Assembly: GCF_019038435.1 (NCBI RefSeq)
Contig: NZ_JAGPOX010000071.1
Span: 1-48,280 of the forward strand
From: Nocardia alni
Lineage (GTDB): Bacteria; Actinomycetota; Actinomycetes; Mycobacteriales; Mycobacteriaceae
Direction of reading: 5' to 3'
DNA length: 48,280 bases
Positions 33,775 through 43,355 of this stretch are shown here, one piece after another (positions within the stretch are counted from its first letter, which is position 1; each line of letters starts with the position of its first letter). The notes under the pieces were generated by a model. The model saw only the letters and a list, made by a program, of their open reading frames with translations. It made no database searches and had not been told where the DNA came from. Made by a program: the position numbers and the translations under genes.

Positions 33775-34017
33775 ATGACCACAGTGTGGATAGTGCTGGG
33801 CGCCTGGGTGGCGTGCTCGATTCCGATCGCCCTGATCCTGGCCCGATTGTTTCGTCGGCCCCGCCATCGGCGTCCGGACGATCATCCCTCATCCGACGGC
33901 GTCGGATCATCCGATGGCACGGACCCGCGGGGCGACGGCGGCCCGTCCGGAAGTGCTACTGAATCGCCCGAAAATGCCGAATTTCACCGGGGCGGCGATG
34001 AATCCACGTCTCGTTGA
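33775..34017 (+). CDS. Small single-pass membrane protein
   Basis: 80 residues from ATG 33775 with GGAGGG upstream. One N-terminal membrane segment (TVWIVLGAWVACSIPIALIL) is followed by a basic patch RLFRRPRHRR and a disordered acidic, Gly/Ser/Asp-rich tail. It has no recognised family. It lies between the PTH2-like gene and the ABC ATPase on the same strand. Confidence 0.65.
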   Translation: MTTVWIVLGAWVACSIPIALILARLFRRPRHRRPDDHPSSDGVGSSDGTDPRGDGGPSGSATESPENAEFHRGGDESTSR

Positions 34018-34088
34018 CGGCCTCGCGGCATATGACGCATTAAGTCCATACGGACCATGTTGGGAATCATTCGAGCGCGTGGTCCAAG

Positions 34089-34931
34089 ATGGAGCCCGTG
34101 CGCCAACCGGATCCCGATCTACTCATCGACTTCGACAACGTAACCGTACGACGTTCGGGCCATACGCTGGTGGGTCCGCTCACCTGGCAAGTGGAGCTAG
34201 ACGAACGCTGGGTCGTGCTCGGCCCCAACGGCGCGGGCAAGACCTCCCTGCTTCGCATGGCCGCCGCTGACATGTACCCCACCTCGGGCACCGCCGTTCT
34301 GCTGGGGGAGACGCTGGGGCGGACCGATATCAACGAATTGCGCCCGCGCATCGGGATGTCGTCGGCGGCCGTGGCCGCGCGTGTGCCGCTGGATGAGAAG
34401 GTCGGTGATCTGGTCGTCTCGGCGGGTTATGCGGTGATGGGTCGCTGGCGCGAGCAGTACGAGGACATGGACACCGACCGCGCGGTCGACATGCTGGAAA
34501 GCGTCGGTGCGGAACATCTTTCCGACCGCGCCTACGGCACCCTGTCCGAGGGCGAGCGCAAGCGGGTGCTGATCGCGCGGGCGCTGATGAGCGATCCGGA
34601 ATTGCTGCTGCTGGACGAGCCCGCCGCGGGCCTGGATCTGGGCAGCCGCGAGGAACTGGTGGAGAAGCTCGGCGATCTGGCCTCGGATCCGGACGCACCC
34701 GCGACCGTCCTGGTCACCCACCACGTGGAGGAGATCCCGCCGGGCTTCTCGCACGGCCTGCTGCTCAACGAGGGCAGCGTCGTCGCACAGGGCCTGCTCG
34801 AGGACGTGCTCACGGCGGAGAACCTGAGTAAGGCGTTCCGGCAGTCGATCACCCTGGACCGCATCGACGGCCGCTATTTCGCCCGGCGCAGCCGCCGGTT
34901 GGGCCGGCATCGGAGCAACCGCAATCGGTGA
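34089..34931 (+). CDS. ABC transporter ATP-binding protein
   Basis: A 280-residue soluble ATPase. The Walker A GPNGAGKTS is at residues 45-53. The signature is LSEGERKRVLIARAL, Walker B LLLLDEPAAGLD, and the switch His lies in VLVTHHVEEIPPG. No permease gene is adjacent. The position after serB corresponds to Rv3041c of M. tuberculosis as I recall. Its stop overlaps a GTG that may start the Nudix gene, so the ATPase, Nudix and crotonase genes are probably one operon. Confidence 0.93.
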   Translation: MEPVRQPDPDLLIDFDNVTVRRSGHTLVGPLTWQVELDERWVVLGPNGAGKTSLLRMAAADMYPTSGTAVLLGETLGRTDINELRPRIGMSSAAVAARVPLDEKVGDLVVSAGYAVMGRWREQYEDMDTDRAVDMLESVGAEHLSDRAYGTLSEGERKRVLIARALMSDPELLLLDEPAAGLDLGSREELVEKLGDLASDPDAPATVLVTHHVEEIPPGFSHGLLLNEGSVVAQGLLEDVLTAENLSKAFRQSITLDRIDGRYFARRSRRLGRHRSNRNR

Positions 34932-35845
34932 GTCGCGGCGGGCGCAATCGCTATCCCGATCCGGGGTGGACTCGAGCGGGCGTTAGGGTGCGAAGAGTGA
35001 GTGAGCGTGCGAGTGGACCATCCGTCGAGGCCGATTCGGCGCCCCCGCCGGTGAAGGACGCCTCGACGGTGATGCTGGTACGGGACGGCGCATCCGGGCC
35101 CGAGGTGTTCCTGCAACGGCGGGTCAAGGCGATGGCGTTCGCGGCGGGGATGACGGTATTTCCCGGCGGCGGGGTCGATGCCAGCGATGCGCAGGCCGAA
35201 ATCGCGTGGGCCGGACCGGGGCCCGCGTGGTGGGGGGAGCGGTTCGGCGTCGACGCGGCCCGGGCGCAGGCGCTGGTGTGCGCCGCGGTGCGCGAGACGT
35301 TCGAGGAGTGCGGGGTGCTGCTGGCCGGGCCGACGGCCGATACCGTCGTATCCGACACCGCCGCCTATGCCGCGGCCCGCGCCGAACTGGAGCGCCGCGA
35401 GCTGTCCCTGGGCCAGTTCCTCGCCCGCGAGAACCTGGTGCTGCGCGCGGATCTGCTGCGTCCCTGGGCGAACTGGATCACCCCGGTCATCGAGCCGCGC
35501 CGGTACGACACCCGCTTCTTCGTCGCCGTACTGCCCTCGGGGCAGCGCGCGGACGGGGCGACCTCCGAGGCACTCGAGGTGCGGTGGTGCACGCCCGCCG
35601 AGGCCCTCGATCGCTGGCGAGCGGGCACCGATGTGCTGCTGCCGCCCACCTGGTCGCAGCTGGTCAACCTCGGTGAGTTCGCCTCCACGGCGGAAATCCT
35701 CGCCGCCGCGCCGACCCTCGAGCCGATCCGGCCGATCTTCAGCACCCAGAACGGGCAGCAGCGGCTGAATTTCCCGGACAATGAGCGTTACTACGCGGAA
35801 TTCCCCGGCGGGATTCGGCTCCAGGGTTCTCGGCGCGTGGACTGA
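34928..35845 (+). CDS. Nudix hydrolase
   Basis: 305 residues from GTG 34928, which overlaps the ATPase stop as GTGA; GTG 34997 would give 282 residues and fits a family start equally well. The Nudix helix is ALVCAAVRETFEECGVLLAG (RExxEExG core), preceded by MTVFPGGGVDASD. The long insertion between the glycine loop and the helix, plus the WANWITPVIEPRRYDTRFFV segment, resemble the NUDT19-like/CoA-type subgroup. The substrate is a guess. It is followed at once by the crotonase gene. Confidence 0.88.
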   Translation: MSRGGRNRYPDPGWTRAGVRVRRVSERASGPSVEADSAPPPVKDASTVMLVRDGASGPEVFLQRRVKAMAFAAGMTVFPGGGVDASDAQAEIAWAGPGPAWWGERFGVDAARAQALVCAAVRETFEECGVLLAGPTADTVVSDTAAYAAARAELERRELSLGQFLARENLVLRADLLRPWANWITPVIEPRRYDTRFFVAVLPSGQRADGATSEALEVRWCTPAEALDRWRAGTDVLLPPTWSQLVNLGEFASTAEILAAAPTLEPIRPIFSTQNGQQRLNFPDNERYYAEFPGGIRLQGSRRVD

Positions 35846-35893
35846 GTGCCCACGATCCGTGCCATGGTCTCGGTGCAAGTAGTCTCGTCCCCC

Positions 35894-36658
35894 ATGGCCG
35901 AATTCGTGACCGTGGACCGTCCCGAGACGGGAATCGCCGTGCTGCGCTTCGCGCGGCCGCCGATGAATCTGATCGACCTGCAGGTGGCGCGCGAGCTGGC
36001 GGCGGCGGCCGCGGAGGTCGGCGTGGACGAGCAGGTGCGGGCGGTCGTCGTCTACGGCGACGAGCGGGTGTTCTCGGCGGGGAACGAGCTGTCCGAGCTG
36101 GCCCTGTTCACTCCCGAGCAGGCCGCCGCGATGGCGGCTGATCTGCAATCCGCACTGGGGTGCCTGGCCGGTCTGCCGCAGCCGACGGTCGCGGCCATCA
36201 GCGGATATGCGCTCGGTGCTGGGCTGGAGCTGGCGCTGGGCGCCGACCGGCGCATCATCGGCGACAACGCGAAGCTGGGCCTGCCGCAAACGTTGGCGGG
36301 CCTGATTCCGTTGGCCGGTATCCGGCGGCTGAGCCTGCTGATCGGGCCCGCGCGCGCCAAGGACCTGGTGTACTCGGGGCGCTTCGTGGAACCGCAGGAG
36401 GCCGCGGCACTGGGGCTGGTCGACGAGGTCGTCCCCCCGGACGACGTGTACGTGTCCGCGCTGCGCTGGGCTCGCCAGTTCACCGCCGGCCCGGCCCGCG
36501 CGCTGGCGGCCGCCAAGCGGGTCTTCGAGGCCGGTACGCACGGCCACGATCGGGCTCGCACCGAGTGGGCGGAACTGTTCGCGACCGAAGATCGCAGCAT
36601 AGGAACAGGTTCTTATTTGGCGGTCGGTCCGGGCTCCGCCGAATTCGTGGGCCGCTGA
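35894..36658 (+). CDS. Enoyl-CoA hydratase/isomerase family protein (EchA17-like)
   Basis: 254 residues from ATG 35894, chosen because MAEFVTV lines up with mycobacterial EchA17 starts; a GTG at 35846 is possible. Crotonase marks are VFSAGNELSEL (first oxyanion loop) and SGYALGAGLELALGADRRII (second, with the first catalytic Glu). The next block reads LGLPQTLAGLIPLAG, where the second catalytic Glu expected in hydratases appears as Gln. It may act on an acyl-CoA but perhaps not as a typical hydratase. Confidence 0.88.
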   Translation: MAEFVTVDRPETGIAVLRFARPPMNLIDLQVARELAAAAAEVGVDEQVRAVVVYGDERVFSAGNELSELALFTPEQAAAMAADLQSALGCLAGLPQPTVAAISGYALGAGLELALGADRRIIGDNAKLGLPQTLAGLIPLAGIRRLSLLIGPARAKDLVYSGRFVEPQEAAALGLVDEVVPPDDVYVSALRWARQFTAGPARALAAAKRVFEAGTHGHDRARTEWAELFATEDRSIGTGSYLAVGPGSAEFVGR

Positions 36659-36693
36659 TCAGAGCCCGCGACTCTCGAGTAACCTTTCCGACC

Positions 36694-37671
36694 ATGACCG
36701 GACGTCATGACGATCCCGCGCCGAACCCGCACGCCACCGAGGCGCAGGTCCAGGCTGCGCTCTCCGATAACAAGCTCGCCCAGGTGCTGTACCACGATTG
36801 GGAGGCCGAGACCTACGACGACAAGTGGTCGATCTCGTACGACGAGCGCTGCATCGCCTACGCCCGCGGCCGTTTCGACGCCGTGGTTCCCGATGCCCAG
36901 CTGCCCTACGAGCGGGCCCTCGAACTCGGCTGCGGAACCGGATTCTTCCTACTGAACCTGATGCAGTCCGGGGTGGCCAAGGCCGGTTCGGTGACCGACC
37001 TGTCGCCCGGCATGGTCAAGGTCGCCACCCGCAACGGCCAGAATCTGGGCTTGGACGTGGACGGCCGGGTCGCCGACGCCGAGACGATCCCGTACGACGA
37101 CGACACCTTCGATCTGGTCGTGGGGCACGCCGTACTGCACCACATTCCCGATGTGGAGCTGGCGCTGAAGGAGTGCCTGCGGGTGTTGAAGCCGGGCGGC
37201 CGGTTCGTGTTCGCCGGTGAGCCGACCACCGTGGGCAACTTCTACGCCCGCAAGCTGGGGCAGCTCACCTGGAAGGTCACCACGGAGGTGACCAAGCTGC
37301 CGTTCCTGTCCGGCTGGCGGCGGCCGCAGGCCGAGCTCGACGAGTCCTCGCGTGCCGCGGCCCTCGAGGCAGTCGTGGATCTGCACACTTTCGATCCGAG
37401 CGAACTCGAGGCCATCGCGAGCCGCGCCGGGGCCGCCGAGGCGCACGCGGCGACCGAGGAGTTCGCCGCGGCCCTGTGGGGCTGGCCGGTGCGCACCTTC
37501 GAGGCCGCGGTCCCGGAGGAGAAGCTGACCTGGCGTTACCGCATGGCTCAGTACAAGGCGTGGCTGGCGCTGAGCCAGTTGGACGAGAAGGTGCTGCGCC
37601 ACGTCGTGCCACGCCAGTTCTTCTACAACGCGATGATCACCGGCGTGAAGCCGGCTGCGTCGGGCCGGTAG
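36694..37671 (+). CDS. Class I SAM-dependent methyltransferase (Rv3038c-like)
   Basis: A 325-residue protein from ATG 36694. SAM motif I is ALELGCGTGFFLLNL, followed by GSVTDLSPGMVKVATRNGQ, the post-II segment PYDDDTFDLVVGHAVLHHIP and motif III LRVLKPGGRFVFAGEP. The C-terminal 110 residues are helical. It is probably the equivalent of Rv3038c in M. tuberculosis, from memory of gene order. The substrate is unknown. The next methyltransferase gene starts 20 bases downstream. Confidence 0.9.
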   Translation: MTGRHDDPAPNPHATEAQVQAALSDNKLAQVLYHDWEAETYDDKWSISYDERCIAYARGRFDAVVPDAQLPYERALELGCGTGFFLLNLMQSGVAKAGSVTDLSPGMVKVATRNGQNLGLDVDGRVADAETIPYDDDTFDLVVGHAVLHHIPDVELALKECLRVLKPGGRFVFAGEPTTVGNFYARKLGQLTWKVTTEVTKLPFLSGWRRPQAELDESSRAAALEAVVDLHTFDPSELEAIASRAGAAEAHAATEEFAAALWGWPVRTFEAAVPEEKLTWRYRMAQYKAWLALSQLDEKVLRHVVPRQFFYNAMITGVKPAASGR

Positions 37672-37691
37672 CCGGCGCGAGGCGATATCCC

Positions 37692-38969
37692 TTGGGCTAC
37701 GTCTTCACTCGAGACGATGTCGCCTACCTTGTCAGCGCGGCCGGGAAGGCCGCGTTGGCGGAGGCGAACGGCTTCGCCCTGACCGCGACCTCTCTGCTCG
37801 AGGATCTCACTCGCCTGCGCCGCGATCACGGCGAGCGCGCGCCGATCCTGGCGGAGACGGTCCGCCTGCGCCGCCGCGCCGCGGTCAAACTCGACGGGGC
37901 CGGCCAGTGGCTGTTCACCGATGACGCGTTGCAGCAGGCGACACCGACCGCGGTTGCGCGACATCGCGCCGAACGTCTGGCCGGACGTGTCGTGCACGAT
38001 GTCACCTGCTCGATCGGCGCGGAACTCGCCGCGTTGCATCCGGTATGCCCCCAGGTGATCGGCAGCGATCTGGACGATGTGCGACTCGCGATGGCCGCAC
38101 ACAATCTCGCGACGATGGCCGCTCATCCCGTACGAAATGTGCTGTTGGCCAGGGCCGACGCGCTCGCTCCGTGCAGTGGCGCCGAGGTTGTCATCGCCGA
38201 TCCGGCTCGGCGCGCGGACGGTCGTCGGACACACGATCCGGCGAGACTGCAACCGCCGCTGCCCGCTCTGATGGCGGCATATCCGGGCCGCGACCTGGTC
38301 GTGAAGTGCGCTCCCGGACTGGATTTCGATGGTTTTGTGCCGCGTCGTCCGGGCGCCGGCACCGAGGATCCGGTAGCGCGGCCGAACCGTCGCAACGGCC
38401 GTCCGGGCGCCGCCACTGATATGCCGCAGTGGGAAGGTGAGGTCGAGGTGGTGTCGCTGGACGGGGCGGTGCGGGAGGCGTGCCTCTGGCCGGCGGCCCT
38501 GTCCGACTTCGGTGTGACCCGCCGCGCGAGCGTCCTGCGCTCGGAGGGCGAATCCTGGACCCTCACCGACGCCGAGCCCGACGATATCGACCACCGTCCG
38601 CCCGGTGAGTGGATCGTCGATCCCGACGGCGCCGTCGTCCGCGCGGGCCTGGTCCGGCACTACGCCGCGAAACATGGGCTGTGGCAGCTGGATCCCCACA
38701 TCGCCTATCTCACCGGCGACCGCGTTCCCGAGGGCGTCCGTGGTCTGCGCATTCTCGATCGCCTGGAATTCCGGGAGAAGTCGTTGCGGGCGGAACTGCT
38801 GCGTCGCGACTGTGGCCCCCTGGAGATCCTCGCTCGCGGGGTCGATGTCGACCCCGACGCCCTGCGCAAGCGGCTCAAACCGCGCGGAACCGAGCCACTG
38901 TCCCTGGTGATCACGCGAATCGGCCGCACGCCAACCGTTTTCCTGTGCCGGACACCAGCGGTCCGCTGA
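37692..38969 (+). CDS. THUMP-like SAM-dependent methyltransferase (Rv3037c-like)
   Basis: 425 residues from TTG 37692 (LGYVFTRDDVAYLVSAAG), with GAGG nine bases upstream. The central Rossmann part has VVHDVTCSIGAELAALHP, then QVIGSDLDDVRLAMAAHN and VVIADPARRADGRR, where a DPxR motif stands at the catalytic position. The C-terminal part (GVDVDPDALRKRLKPRGTEP) is THUMP-like. Homologues are annotated as THUMP-like methyltransferases, and the M. tuberculosis relative lies near methylglucose lipopolysaccharide genes. The substrate (RNA or glycan) is unresolved. Confidence 0.83.
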   Translation: MGYVFTRDDVAYLVSAAGKAALAEANGFALTATSLLEDLTRLRRDHGERAPILAETVRLRRRAAVKLDGAGQWLFTDDALQQATPTAVARHRAERLAGRVVHDVTCSIGAELAALHPVCPQVIGSDLDDVRLAMAAHNLATMAAHPVRNVLLARADALAPCSGAEVVIADPARRADGRRTHDPARLQPPLPALMAAYPGRDLVVKCAPGLDFDGFVPRRPGAGTEDPVARPNRRNGRPGAATDMPQWEGEVEVVSLDGAVREACLWPAALSDFGVTRRASVLRSEGESWTLTDAEPDDIDHRPPGEWIVDPDGAVVRAGLVRHYAAKHGLWQLDPHIAYLTGDRVPEGVRGLRILDRLEFREKSLRAELLRRDCGPLEILARGVDVDPDALRKRLKPRGTEPLSLVITRIGRTPTVFLCRTPAVR

Positions 38970-39074
38970 TCTCCGAGGGACTTGTGTCACGAGTTGGCCG
39001 GTAGTGTGCGGCGAGTCGCACGGGACTCGCCGTGACGGTGAGTGAAGGTGTTGACCGCGAGCCGCGCGGGCTCT

Positions 39075-39093
39075 TACCGTGAAATCAACGGTA
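39075..39093. promoter_or_regulatory. Short inverted repeat upstream of the terpene synthase gene
   Basis: TACCGT (39075-39080) and ACGGTA (39088-39093) form a perfect 6-bp dyad about 85 bases before the start codon, in the 208-base gap 38970-39177. It may be an operator; the support is weak. Confidence 0.3.
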
Positions 39094-39177
39094 GATCAAC
39101 ATCAGTGCAGTTCACGCATGTCTTTCAGCATCTAGGCGCCAGCAATACCGGCACTTTCCTGCCCGAGGGAGCCCGGC

Positions 39178-41361
39178 TTGAAGCCCTTTATTCTGCCCGA
39201 TTTCTATCTTCCGCATCCGGCGCGGCTCAACCCGAATCTGGCGTATGCCCACGACCATTCGGCCGCCTGGGCTCGAGGTATGGGCATTCTCAGCGAGCCC
39301 GGGCCCGACGGGGAGCTCGTCTGGACCGCCGAACGGCTCGAACGCATGCAGATGCCCCTGCTGTGCGCGTACACGCACCCCGACTGCGATGCCGAGACAC
39401 TCGCCCTGGTGACGGACTGGTACGTCTGGGTCTTCTTCTTCGACGACGATTTCCTGGCCAAGTACAAGAACACCCGCCGGCACGGCGAGGCCGCCCGATA
39501 TCTCGAGCGCCTGGAAGGCTTCATGGCCGAACCGGGCTCTCCCGCACCGGAACCCGGGAATCCCGCCGAGGCGGGATTGGCCGACTGCTGGGCCCGCACC
39601 ATCGCGCGCACGTCGCCGGACTGGCGGCGGCGGATGCGGCTGTCCACCCACAACCTCATGGTCGAATCCCTGTGGGAGCTGGACAATATCGCACGCGAGC
39701 GAATCGCCAACCCCATCGAGTACATCGAGATGCGGCGCCGGGTCGGGGGCGCGCCATGGTCGGCCAATCTTGTCGAATATGCCTGCGGCGCGGAGATTCC
39801 CGAGCGTTTCGCCGCGGAACGCCCGGTACGGGTGCTGTGTGACACCTTCTCCGATGGCGTTCATCTGCGTAACGACCTGTTCTCCTACGAGCGTGAGGTG
39901 CGGGTCGAGGGCGAGAATGCGAATATGGTGCTGGTGCTGGAGCATTTCCTGCATCTGCCCACGCAGGCCGCGGCCGACCTGGTCAACGACATCATCACCT
40001 CGCGATTGAAGCAGTTCGAGGACACCGCCGAAGTCGATCTGCCGCAGCTGTTCCTGGAACAGGCCGCGACAGCGGCCGAACAGCTCGCGCTCGCCCGCTA
40101 CACCCAGGGGCTGCAGGACTGGCAGGCCGGCGGGCACGAATGGCATCTGCGGTCCAGCCGCTACATGAACAGTGGAATGAACCCGGGGCCCACCGGGCTC
40201 GGCAGCGGTGTGGCCCGGCTGGCGCCGGGCTTTCGTGCCCAACTGAAGCAGCACATGCCGCCGCCGCGCAGGCCGGGACGACTGCCGGTGCCCCAACTTC
40301 TCATGCCCTATCGGGCAATCATGCATCCGCATGTGGAGGCGGCGCGGGCGGATCTGCCGCAGTGGTTGTCGGCGATGGGCATGCTGGACCCGGCTGTCGG
40401 CTGGACGGCGGAATCGGTGCGCGGCGCCGATCTCGCCGGGGCGGCCGCACTGATGGGGCACGAGGACGCGGTGGAGGACCTGATCCTGCGCTCCCGGTTC
40501 CTCGGCTGGGGTTGTTATGCGAACGACCTGCTCTCGCGCGTCTACCGCAGCGCACCTGTCGCCGGACGAGAACAGTTGCGACGCTTGCCGATCTTCGCCG
40601 CCGCGGATGCTCCCCCGCCGGTGACGCCGCTGGAATGCGGGCTCGTCGACCTGTGGGGTGCGGCCTCGGACCGGATCGGCCAGGCGCGCACGCGCCGGAT
40701 GCACGCGGCGCTGAGGGATCTGCTGGGGGCCTGGGAACAGGTGCTGGACAACGAAACTCGCAAGCGCATACCTGATCCCGTCGACTACCTCGACATCCGG
40801 CGGATCACCGCGGGCGGCCCGCTGCTGGCCGCGCTGCTCGGAACCGATGGCGCGCCGGTCGCCGCGGGTTTCGGGGCGGGGGACCTTTCCGATTCGAGTG
40901 TGATTCGACAGCTGGAGGGTGCGGTGTTCGATCATCTCGGGCTGGTGAACGATCTGTACTCCTATCAGAAGGAGATCCAGTTCGACCTCGAGCACCACAA
41001 CCTGGTGTATGTGACCCAGTCCTTCCTGGGCTGTTCGCGCGAGGCCGCCCGCGATATCGTCGTCGACCTCGTCGACGAACGCGTACGCCAGTTCGACCAT
41101 GTGGTGCGCGAGGACCTTCCGGTGTTCTGCGAGGATTACCGCCTGTCGGACGATGCGCGCTCGGCCCTGGACGACCACGTGCGCCGGCTACAACATCTGA
41201 TGGCCGGAGACCTGGCCTGGTATCCGACCAGCGAGCGCTTCGAGGAGCAGGCGTTGTGGATATCGCATCGCGCACCCGTTCCCGGCGGTTCGTCCGGGCG
41301 TTTCGCCAGTGAACTCGCTGACCTGCGCACCCGGTTGTCCCGATCTGTCGCGTCGAGTTGA
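39178..41361 (+). CDS. geoA: Geosmin-synthase-type two-domain terpene synthase (variant C-terminal domain)
   Basis: 727 residues from TTG 39178, with GAGGGAG seven bases upstream. The N-terminal half is a full class I terpene synthase like the germacradienol domain of geosmin synthase: FYLPHPARLNPNL, CAYTHPDCDAETL, Asp-rich motif D89-D-D-F-L, YIEMRRRVGGAPWSANLVEY and the NSE motif N232-DLFSYERE. It ends GLQDWQAGGHEWHLRSSRY. The C-terminal half keeps its NSE-type motif N591-DLYSYQKE. However, the usual G-D-D-Y-Y-P motif is replaced by A-N449-D-L-L-S. Farnesyl diphosphate to germacradienol is expected; final conversion to geosmin is doubtful. No cyclic-nucleotide-binding protein gene is next to it. 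Confidence 0.92.
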   Translation: MKPFILPDFYLPHPARLNPNLAYAHDHSAAWARGMGILSEPGPDGELVWTAERLERMQMPLLCAYTHPDCDAETLALVTDWYVWVFFFDDDFLAKYKNTRRHGEAARYLERLEGFMAEPGSPAPEPGNPAEAGLADCWARTIARTSPDWRRRMRLSTHNLMVESLWELDNIARERIANPIEYIEMRRRVGGAPWSANLVEYACGAEIPERFAAERPVRVLCDTFSDGVHLRNDLFSYEREVRVEGENANMVLVLEHFLHLPTQAAADLVNDIITSRLKQFEDTAEVDLPQLFLEQAATAAEQLALARYTQGLQDWQAGGHEWHLRSSRYMNSGMNPGPTGLGSGVARLAPGFRAQLKQHMPPPRRPGRLPVPQLLMPYRAIMHPHVEAARADLPQWLSAMGMLDPAVGWTAESVRGADLAGAAALMGHEDAVEDLILRSRFLGWGCYANDLLSRVYRSAPVAGREQLRRLPIFAAADAPPPVTPLECGLVDLWGAASDRIGQARTRRMHAALRDLLGAWEQVLDNETRKRIPDPVDYLDIRRITAGGPLLAALLGTDGAPVAAGFGAGDLSDSSVIRQLEGAVFDHLGLVNDLYSYQKEIQFDLEHHNLVYVTQSFLGCSREAARDIVVDLVDERVRQFDHVVREDLPVFCEDYRLSDDARSALDDHVRRLQHLMAGDLAWYPTSERFEEQALWISHRAPVPGGSSGRFASELADLRTRLSRSVASS

Positions 41362-41688
41362 CGACGAATTTGCAACTGTCACCGGTGGTTGATGTGAGTT
41401 CGCCGATAGCCTCGGATTCCGCGCGCTACACGACTTCACGCCGGGGCACCGTACGGGCGTCGGGACGATCGCGTGCGCGGGAGTTCGACGCGCCCTGCCC
41501 CGTGTCGAGTGTCATAATGCGGCTCCAGGGCGCAGTCATCGAGCTGTGCCCGGGCCAGCACCGTGACTGTGCCTCCGAGACAAGGGACAGGTGAGTCCGG
41601 AGAGTGCCTGGAAACCTTCTTGGCCGATTTCACCGGTACCGCCGACCCGGTTGCCTTGGCGGATCAAGTGATTCACCGCGACCGGTGA

Positions 41689-43107
41689 CTACTGAGCCTC
41701 GGGCTTGAAGACATAGATCTCGCCGACCCGGGTGGTGACGACCACGCCTCCCTTCGGGCCGATCGCCGTGCCGGTGGTGGTGCCCTGGGCGCCTGGGAGG
41801 GTGGCGGACGCGACGGTATTGCCGCCGGTGGTGTCGAAGGTGACCAATTTCAGCACGTCTCCCATGGGGGAGACGACGTAGCCCGTATTCCCCGCGGTCT
41901 GCACCGGACGGCCGCGTAGGGCCAAATCCTTGCGTTCCCAGGCTATTTCGGCGCTGTCACCCCTGTCGCGCACGGCCATCAGGTGGCCGTCGTCGCCGCC
42001 GGGGATCAGCAGGCCGTCATCGTCGGAGATGCCGCCCTCGGGTGAGAAGCCCAGGGGCTGAACCCATTTCGTGTGGCCGTTCGAGGTGTCGACGGCGATC
42101 AGGCGGCCGCTGTTGTCGCCGACGTAGACGGTCTTGCCGTCCGGGGACAGGGTAGGGCTGGTGGCGCTGCCGCCGATCAGCATGTCGGCGCGCCATTCCT
42201 GGTGAATCTGCTTGTCCGCATAGCGCAATGCCACCAGCGAGGCGGTCGGGGAACCGGGGTGCCAGACGGTGACGTAGAAGCGGCCCGTACTCGCCTCTAT
42301 CGCAGAGACGTTCGCGACGGGGCATTGCGGGCCGCCGGTCGCGCAGTCCGGCAGCCCGTCGCCGTCCGGTGGGCGCGGCAGGTTCGGGTGGGCGAGGAAG
42401 TCGGGCTGGCCGAGCAGCTGATAGGTCGGCACCATGCGGTCGCCGGTCTGCCGGTTCAGCACGTCGACCTGGCCGGACTGAGTCACCGTCAGCACATGGC
42501 TGTCGCCGGTGAACTGCACCGAGATCGGAACTCCGGCCACAGGGGTGCGCCAGCGCGGCTGGCCGTTCGCGGTGAGCGAGTACGCGCCACCGTCGTCGCC
42601 GACATAGACGTTGGACATTCCATCGATCGCCGCATCCGCGTAGATGCCGTCGGGTCCCAGTTCATCGCAGGAGCGTTTGCGGCCGGTGGGCATCTGGAAC
42701 GAGAAGATCGCGCCGCCCGGATTCGGTACTCCGACGCAGCTCGTGTCGATATCGGTGGTGACGAATATCTGACCGTCCTGGTCCAGGACGGTGGCCGCCG
42801 CGGTGGGGCCACCGATCGGCCGGGTCCAGCTCAGCGCCAAGTGGCGGGAACCGGTGACCGGGCTCGTCGCGCTGTTGCGGCCGTCGTGGAAGGCCGAGGG
42901 CCAGCCCTTGCCGGGGCCGACCGAGATGTTGTCGAATGTGGTGCCCCCGCAGCCGCTCAGGGCCAGTACGCCGACCGAACCCAGGACCCCCAGGTGGACG
43001 GCGGCCCGAAATGCCGGGCGGCGCAATGCCGTCCGGGAACGCGTGGCGGTGGAGGGATGCACTGCGATCCGAGGGTCGCGCGCGGGTCGCCGGATGCTGG
43101 TATGCAC
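41689..43107 (-). CDS. PQQ-like beta-propeller lipoprotein (Rv3035-like)
   Basis: 472 residues from GTG 43107. A basic N-terminus and hydrophobic stretch (HLGVLGSVGVLALSGC) end in a lipobox with Cys53. The mature part is a run of propeller blades: GQIFVTTDIDTS, MSNVYVGDDGGAYSLTANGQ with PRWRTPV, SPDGKTVYVGDNSGRLIAVD with HTKWVQPLG, and GEIYVFKPEAQ. It should sit on the outer face of the membrane, perhaps as an assembly scaffold. It is divergent from the acyltransferase gene, as in mycobacteria. The 327 bases at 41362-41688 hold no gene I can support. Confidence 0.86.
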   Translation of the reverse strand: MHTSIRRPARDPRIAVHPSTATRSRTALRRPAFRAAVHLGVLGSVGVLALSGCGGTTFDNISVGPGKGWPSAFHDGRNSATSPVTGSRHLALSWTRPIGGPTAAATVLDQDGQIFVTTDIDTSCVGVPNPGGAIFSFQMPTGRKRSCDELGPDGIYADAAIDGMSNVYVGDDGGAYSLTANGQPRWRTPVAGVPISVQFTGDSHVLTVTQSGQVDVLNRQTGDRMVPTYQLLGQPDFLAHPNLPRPPDGDGLPDCATGGPQCPVANVSAIEASTGRFYVTVWHPGSPTASLVALRYADKQIHQEWRADMLIGGSATSPTLSPDGKTVYVGDNSGRLIAVDTSNGHTKWVQPLGFSPEGGISDDDGLLIPGGDDGHLMAVRDRGDSAEIAWERKDLALRGRPVQTAGNTGYVVSPMGDVLKLVTFDTTGGNTVASATLPGAQGTTTGTAIGPKGGVVVTTRVGEIYVFKPEAQ

Positions 43108-43355
43108 CTGACCTTGTCTCCCATCTGCTCGTACGGGCCTGCACGAGACTAACCGTCCACCCCGACAAGTGGCGTGCCGCCTCACGATGTCGTGCCCGAA
43201 CGGCCGATTTCCGCGCGCGTCGGCCGACGTGCGACGGGTCGCTACCGAGGGTAGGGGACATGCCCGGGCACGGCGAAAGTACCCTGGTGGCTCGACGACG
43301 AATATGGGCACACCGTGCGACGACACGCATCGCCCGATGGACGCGAGGAGCACTT

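Noticed and set aside
41358..41633. Short open frames in the gap after the terpene synthase
   Set aside because: They have no ribosome-binding site, no conserved motif, and equal openness on both strands; treated as non-coding.
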